DNA from: CAYLOC01 sp964385195
GTDB taxonomy: Bacteria > Actinomycetota > Actinomycetes > Propionibacteriales > Nocardioidaceae
Direction: 5' to 3'
Length of the DNA stretch: 9,711 nucleotides
NCBI GenBank assembly: GCA_964385195.1
Contig: CAYLOC010000131.1
Coordinates: 1-9,711 of the forward strand
The notes beneath the pieces were generated by a model. That model worked only from the letters and a program-made list of their open reading frames with translations, was not told the DNA's origin and did not search any database. This document shows positions 7,135-9,711 of the stretch, one piece after another. The first letter of the stretch is position 1; every line of letters begins with the position of its first letter. A program made the translations under genes and the position numbers.

Positions 7135-7932
7135 TTGCCCACGCACACCCGTCGCCCCCTGATGGCCGGTAACTGGAAGATGAACCTCAACCACCAAGAA
7201 GCGGTGGTGCTGGTACAGAAGCTGGCCTGGTCGCTGGCGGACAAGAAGCATGACTTCGACCGCGCCGAGGTGGTGGTGCTGCCGCCGTACACCGACCTGC
7301 GGAGCGTGCAGACCCTCGTTGACGGTGACCGGCTGGAGATCGGGTATGGCGCCCAGGACCTGTCGGTGCACCCCGACGGCGCCTTCACCGGCGACATCAG
7401 CGCCGCCATGCTCACCAAGCTCGGCTGCAGCTACGTCGTGGTCGGGCACTCCGAACGACGCCAGCACCACGGGGAGGACGACGCGCTGGTCAATGCCAAG
7501 ACGCGAACGGCCCAGGCCGCCGGGCTGACCCCGATCATCTGCGTCGGGGAAGGGCTGGAGCACCGGCAGGACGCGGAACACGTGACCTACACCACCGGGC
7601 AACTGCGTGCGGCGCTCGCGGGTTTCTCCGCCGAGCAGGTCGCCGGGTTCGTGGTGGCCTACGAGCCGGTGTGGGCGATCGGGACCGGTGAGGTCGCCAC
7701 GCCGGAGGACGCGCAGGAAGTGTGCGCGGCGTTGCGGGGATTGATCGCGGAGGACTTCGGTGGCGAGACCGCCGGGAAGACCCGCATCCTGTACGGCGGA
7801 TCGGTGAAGGCGGCCAACGTTGCCGGCATCATGGCACACACGGACGTCGACGGCTGCCTCGTGGGAGGAGCGAGCCTGCAGGCGGACGAGTTCAGCGGCA
7901 TCTGCCGCTACTACTCGATGCCGGTCCTCTAG
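7135..7932 (+). CDS. tpiA: Triose-phosphate isomerase
   Basis: This TIM-barrel enzyme interconverts dihydroxyacetone phosphate and glyceraldehyde 3-phosphate, and usually acts as a homodimer in the cytosol. With the TTG start it has 265 residues, in the usual range. Active-site elements are Lys15 in NWKMN, His105 in VVGHSERR, the general base Glu177 in AYEPVWAIGTG (which also contains the flexible loop 6), and the phosphate-binding YGGSVKAAN (220-228). The TTG start is preferred because of AGAGGAAG 9 nt upstream and because actinobacterial relatives have a short leader ending RxPLMAGNWKMN. It follows pgk by 46 nt in the same direction, completing the gap-pgk-tpiA set. Confidence 0.97.
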   Translation: MPTHTRRPLMAGNWKMNLNHQEAVVLVQKLAWSLADKKHDFDRAEVVVLPPYTDLRSVQTLVDGDRLEIGYGAQDLSVHPDGAFTGDISAAMLTKLGCSYVVVGHSERRQHHGEDDALVNAKTRTAQAAGLTPIICVGEGLEHRQDAEHVTYTTGQLRAALAGFSAEQVAGFVVAYEPVWAIGTGEVATPEDAQEVCAALRGLIAEDFGGETAGKTRILYGGSVKAANVAGIMAHTDVDGCLVGGASLQADEFSGICRYYSMPVL

Positions 7933-7934
7933 TG

Positions 7935-7955
7935 CACGGGACAACCTCGCCCGTG
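7935..7955 (+). terminator. Short hairpin after tpiA, possible weak terminator
   Basis: CACGGG (7935-7940) and CCCGTG (7950-7955) form a 6-bp GC-rich stem with a 9-nt loop, starting 2 nt after the tpiA stop. There is no T-run. It could attenuate transcription between tpiA and secG, but a stem this short is not rare in GC-rich DNA. Confidence 0.25.
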
Positions 7956-7980
7956 ACTAGGGCTCGGCTCCGCTACCAGG

Positions 7981-7986
7981 TAGGAT
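7981..7986 (+). promoter_or_regulatory. Candidate -10 box for secG
   Basis: TAGGAT is a good actinobacterial -10 hexamer and would place transcription start at about 7993-7995, on or next to the secG GTG, giving a leaderless mRNA. No convincing -35 is seen. The same bases (GGTAGGA, 9 nt before the GTG) could instead serve as a weak ribosome-binding site on a read-through transcript from tpiA. Confidence 0.4.
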
Positions 7987-7994
7987 GACGTCCC

Positions 7995-8228
7995 GTGGTT
8001 ATCGCATTCGACATTCTGCTGGTGCTGAGCAGCATCCTCCTGGTGCTGACGATCCTGCTGCACAAGGGTCGCGGCGGCGGGCTGTCCGACATGTTCGGAG
8101 GCGGGGTGTCCAGCGGCCTCGGCGGTTCCTCGATCGCGGAGAAAAACCTGGACCGGATCACGATCGGCGTCGCTGTCGTCTGGATCGTCTGTATCGTCGT
8201 ACTGGGACTGTTGCTGAAGGGCAGCTGA
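7995..8228 (+). CDS. secG: Preprotein translocase subunit SecG
   Basis: SecG is the small accessory subunit of the SecYEG translocon and assists SecA-driven protein export across the plasma membrane. The 77-residue product has two hydrophobic segments (about 2-22 and 55-74). They are joined by the family's glycine-rich cytosolic loop LLHKGRGGGLSDMFGGG (about 21-37) and a SGLGGSSIAEKNLDR block. GTG 7995 is the start because the first membrane segment follows directly. The gene lies 62 nt after tpiA, in the position common in actinobacteria (gap-pgk-tpiA-secG). It has a possible promoter of its own at 7981 and is followed by rbpA after 44 nt. Confidence 0.96.
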   Translation: MVIAFDILLVLSSILLVLTILLHKGRGGGLSDMFGGGVSSGLGGSSIAEKNLDRITIGVAVVWIVCIVVLGLLLKGS

Positions 8229-8272
8229 GCCCACCACTTCTGGGGCGGACGACCGGCGAGGGGAGTGCACGA

Positions 8273-8629
8273 GTGACAGGTGGAAACGCGTTCCGCGGGA
8301 GCCGGGTGGGGTCCGGGCCGATGGGCGAGGCCGAGCGCGGGGAGCGCGCCCCCCGTCAGCGAGTCACCTACTTCTGCGCCCACGGACACCAGATCACACC
8401 GATGTTCGCCGTCGACGCAGACGTCCCCGACACATGGGAGTGCCCCCGTTGCGGGCTCCCCGCCAACCGGGACTCCCAGCACCCCCCGGAGCCGCCGCGC
8501 ACCGAGCCGTACAAGACCCATCTGGCGTACGTGAAGGAGCGCCGCACCGAGGAAGAGGCGAAGGCCATCCTCGACGAGGCGCTCCAGACACTACGGACCA
8601 AGCGCAAGTCAGGCGAGATCATCTACTGA
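8273..8629 (+). CDS. rbpA: RNA polymerase-binding protein RbpA
   Basis: RbpA is an actinobacteria-specific factor that binds RNA polymerase and the principal sigma factor, stabilises the open promoter complex and, in some species, affects rifampicin tolerance. The 118-residue protein shows an N-terminal tail (GNAFRGSRVGSGPMGEAER), a zinc-binding core with Cys35, His39, Cys57 and Cys60 (YFCAHGH and WECPRCG), a linker, and the helical sigma-interaction region RTEPYKTHLAYVKERRTEEE to the end. GTG 8273 was chosen because GAGGGGAG (8258-8265) is 7 nt upstream and conserved sequence starts right there. It lies 44 nt after secG with no terminator between them. Its stop is 7 nt before the palindrome at 8637. 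Confidence 0.95.
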   Translation: MTGGNAFRGSRVGSGPMGEAERGERAPRQRVTYFCAHGHQITPMFAVDADVPDTWECPRCGLPANRDSQHPPEPPRTEPYKTHLAYVKERRTEEEAKAILDEALQTLRTKRKSGEIIY

Positions 8630-8636
8630 CCCCACC

Positions 8637-8696
8637 CGCCGAGACGTCACAACTTCCGCGATTTTGCCGGCGTGTCGCGGAAGTTCTGACGTCTCG
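8637..8696. terminator. Long hairpin between convergent rbpA and DUF559 gene
   Basis: Bases 8641-8660 and 8676-8695 are reverse complements with one mismatch (C8650 opposite C8686). C8640-G8696 extends the stem to 21 positions, and the loop is about 15 nt (8661-8675). The hairpin fills nearly the whole 67-nt gap between two convergent genes: it starts a few bases after the rbpA stop and its right arm ends directly at the DUF559 stop codon. A bidirectional terminator is the simplest role. The left side, CGCCGAGACGTCA (8637-8649), matches the left arm of the hairpin at 4707 at 12 of 13 positions, which marks the two as relatives. Confidence 0.75.
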
Positions 8697-9668
8697 TCAG
8701 GCGACGTGCCGCGCTGAGAGCGACTCGTAGGACCTGCGTACCTTGTCGGCTGCGCAGGGGTGCGAGGTGTAGACATCGGCGGCGGTGAGAACGACGATGG
8801 TCCAGCCCAGTTGCCGGAGGTACTGCCGGCGCTTGAGGTCGTGTTCTCGCTGCTCGGGAGAGGTGTGGAAGTCCACGCCGTCGTACTCGATGGCCAGCAA
8901 CAGGTGGGGGTAGGCCAGGTCGAGCCGGTAGACGGCTGCCCCGGCCTCGTTGGTGACCACCCACTGCAGTTCGGGCAGCGGAAGCCCCGCGTCGAGCAGC
9001 AGCAAGCGCGTCCGTGACTCCGCCGGCGACTCGGCCCTGCGGTCAGCGAGTGGCGCCAGCTCACGAAGACGCGTCACCCAACGATGGCCCTTCAACCGGG
9101 GAAGCTCAGCCTGGATGTCGGCGATGGAGAAGTCGCCCACGCGAAGCAGTGCATCCAACGCGGCGAGCGAATCGTAGCGGGAGCGTTGACGGCCGAGATC
9201 CAGGGCGGTGCGCAGCGGCGTCGTACAGACGATCCCGTTGAGCTCGCACAAGTCCTGCTCGGTGTCCAGGGTGCGGGTGCTGCCCTTGCAGGTAGCGTGC
9301 CGTACGCGGGTACCCCCGCGGAGTCGGAGTACGTCGACCGGAGGGACCTCTCCGTTCGCGGCCTCCTTGCCGAGCAGATCGGCGCCGTGGAGCCAGGCGG
9401 CGGTACGGTCGCAGACGACGGCGCCTGTGGGCAGCACGAGGGACAGCGACTCGGTGCGGAGATCGAGGCAGTCGCAGCTGGCTGAATCGACGTACACGCC
9501 TTTCAGCACCCGCCGGACCAGGCCATCGCGAGCCAACCGGTCAAGGGCATGACGGCTGATGCCGGCATCGGCCGCTTGGGAGACGGTGAACGGCCGACCG
9601 AGGAACAGCATCTGCTCGGGTGGAATCAGCCGGGTGATGGGGTCGAAGGGGGTGAACGGTGCGGACAT
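8697..9668 (-). CDS. AbiEi-type winged-helix / DUF559 (Vsr-like) domain protein
   Basis: With ATG 9668 the product has 323 residues and no membrane segment. Residues about 22-61 form a winged-helix domain of the AbiEi antitoxin N-terminal type (GRPFTVSQAADAGISRHALDR ending GVYVD). The middle holds CDRTAAWLHGADLL and TPLRTALDLGR, blocks usual in this actinobacterial architecture. The last 110 residues are a DUF559 domain, related to Vsr and restriction-type PD-(D/E)XK nucleases: Glu217 (ESRTR), Asp250 (RLDLAY), Glu261 and Asp263 (AIEYDG) and a following His268, so the putative active site looks intact. Substrate and role are unknown; databases label such proteins antitoxin-like, but no toxin gene is adjacent. 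ATG 9668 is preferred because GGCAGG lies 10 nt upstream; TTG 9677 would add three residues. The gene is convergent to rbpA, outside the housekeeping operons, and looks accessory. Confidence 0.88.
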   Translation of the reverse strand: MSAPFTPFDPITRLIPPEQMLFLGRPFTVSQAADAGISRHALDRLARDGLVRRVLKGVYVDSASCDCLDLRTESLSLVLPTGAVVCDRTAAWLHGADLLGKEAANGEVPPVDVLRLRGGTRVRHATCKGSTRTLDTEQDLCELNGIVCTTPLRTALDLGRQRSRYDSLAALDALLRVGDFSIADIQAELPRLKGHRWVTRLRELAPLADRRAESPAESRTRLLLLDAGLPLPELQWVVTNEAGAAVYRLDLAYPHLLLAIEYDGVDFHTSPEQREHDLKRRQYLRQLGWTIVVLTAADVYTSHPCAADKVRRSYESLSARHVA

Positions 9669-9692
9669 GGAGGACAAGCCTGCCGCAACAGG

Positions 9693-9711
9693 GCCGGTCG
9701 CCGCGGAAGTT
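9693..9711. repeat. Partial copy of the 8640-8696 hairpin arm at window edge
   Basis: CGCGGAAGTT (9702-9711) repeats the first ten bases of the right arm at 8676-8685. GCCGG (9693-9697) precedes it at nearly the same distance as GCCGG (8666-8670) precedes that arm. The window ends here, so it cannot be seen whether the rest of the arm (CTGACGTCTC) follows. The same 10-mer also occurs inside uvrC at 1216-1225, so chance is a real alternative. Confidence 0.35.

Noticed and set aside
8697..9668. Calling the DUF559 gene half of a toxin-antitoxin pair
   Set aside because: Only the AbiEi-like domain is present; no AbiEii-type partner is visible, so the pair cannot be supported from this window.

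Overview
This window is GC-rich and comes from an actinobacterium (Actinomycetota). The gene order uvrC-rapZ-yvcK-whiA-gap-pgk-tpiA-secG-rbpA, the presence of WhiA and RbpA, the GTG and TTG starts and the TAGGCT/TAGGAT-type -10 boxes all fit. The RbpA and WhiA sequences resemble those of Propionibacteriales (Nocardioides/Kribbella-like), but that finer placement rests on memory of the families and is only a moderate guess.

Region 1 (1-4700, + strand) is a tightly packed operon. It holds the 3' nine-tenths of uvrC (excision-repair endonuclease), then rapZ (P-loop nucleotide-binding protein), yvcK (CofD-like, UDP-sugar-binding family) and whiA (sporulation and division regulator). The uvrC/rapZ and rapZ/yvcK junctions are 4-nt stop/start overlaps. 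The yvcK stop also overlaps an upstream in-frame ATG for whiA, which has a good ribosome-binding site. The conventional whiA start lies 63 nt further on and has none. Region 2 (4701-4861) is a 161-nt intergenic stretch with a 24-bp perfect inverted repeat, a likely gap promoter, a 16-bp tandem repeat in the leader, and a strong ribosome-binding site.

Region 3 (4862-7932) is the lower-glycolysis cluster gap-pgk-tpiA, which interconverts triose phosphates, 1,3-bisphosphoglycerate and 3-phosphoglycerate. It is followed by secG (Sec translocon subunit, 7995-8228) and rbpA (RNA polymerase-binding protein, 8273-8629). Region 4 (8630-9711) holds a second long hairpin and then, convergently on the minus strand, a gene for an AbiEi-type winged-helix domain fused to a DUF559 (Vsr-like) nuclease domain. 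This is the only accessory gene in the window.

The most interesting structure outside the genes is the pair of long palindromes. Each starts 6-7 nt after a stop codon, and they share the outer arm CGCCGAG-N-CGTCA but have different inner arms. The second abuts the stop codon of the DUF559 gene. A 10-nt piece of its arm recurs at the very end of the window, upstream of that same gene. No stretch longer than 300 bases lacks a gene. No tRNA, rRNA, CRISPR array or insertion sequence was recognised.
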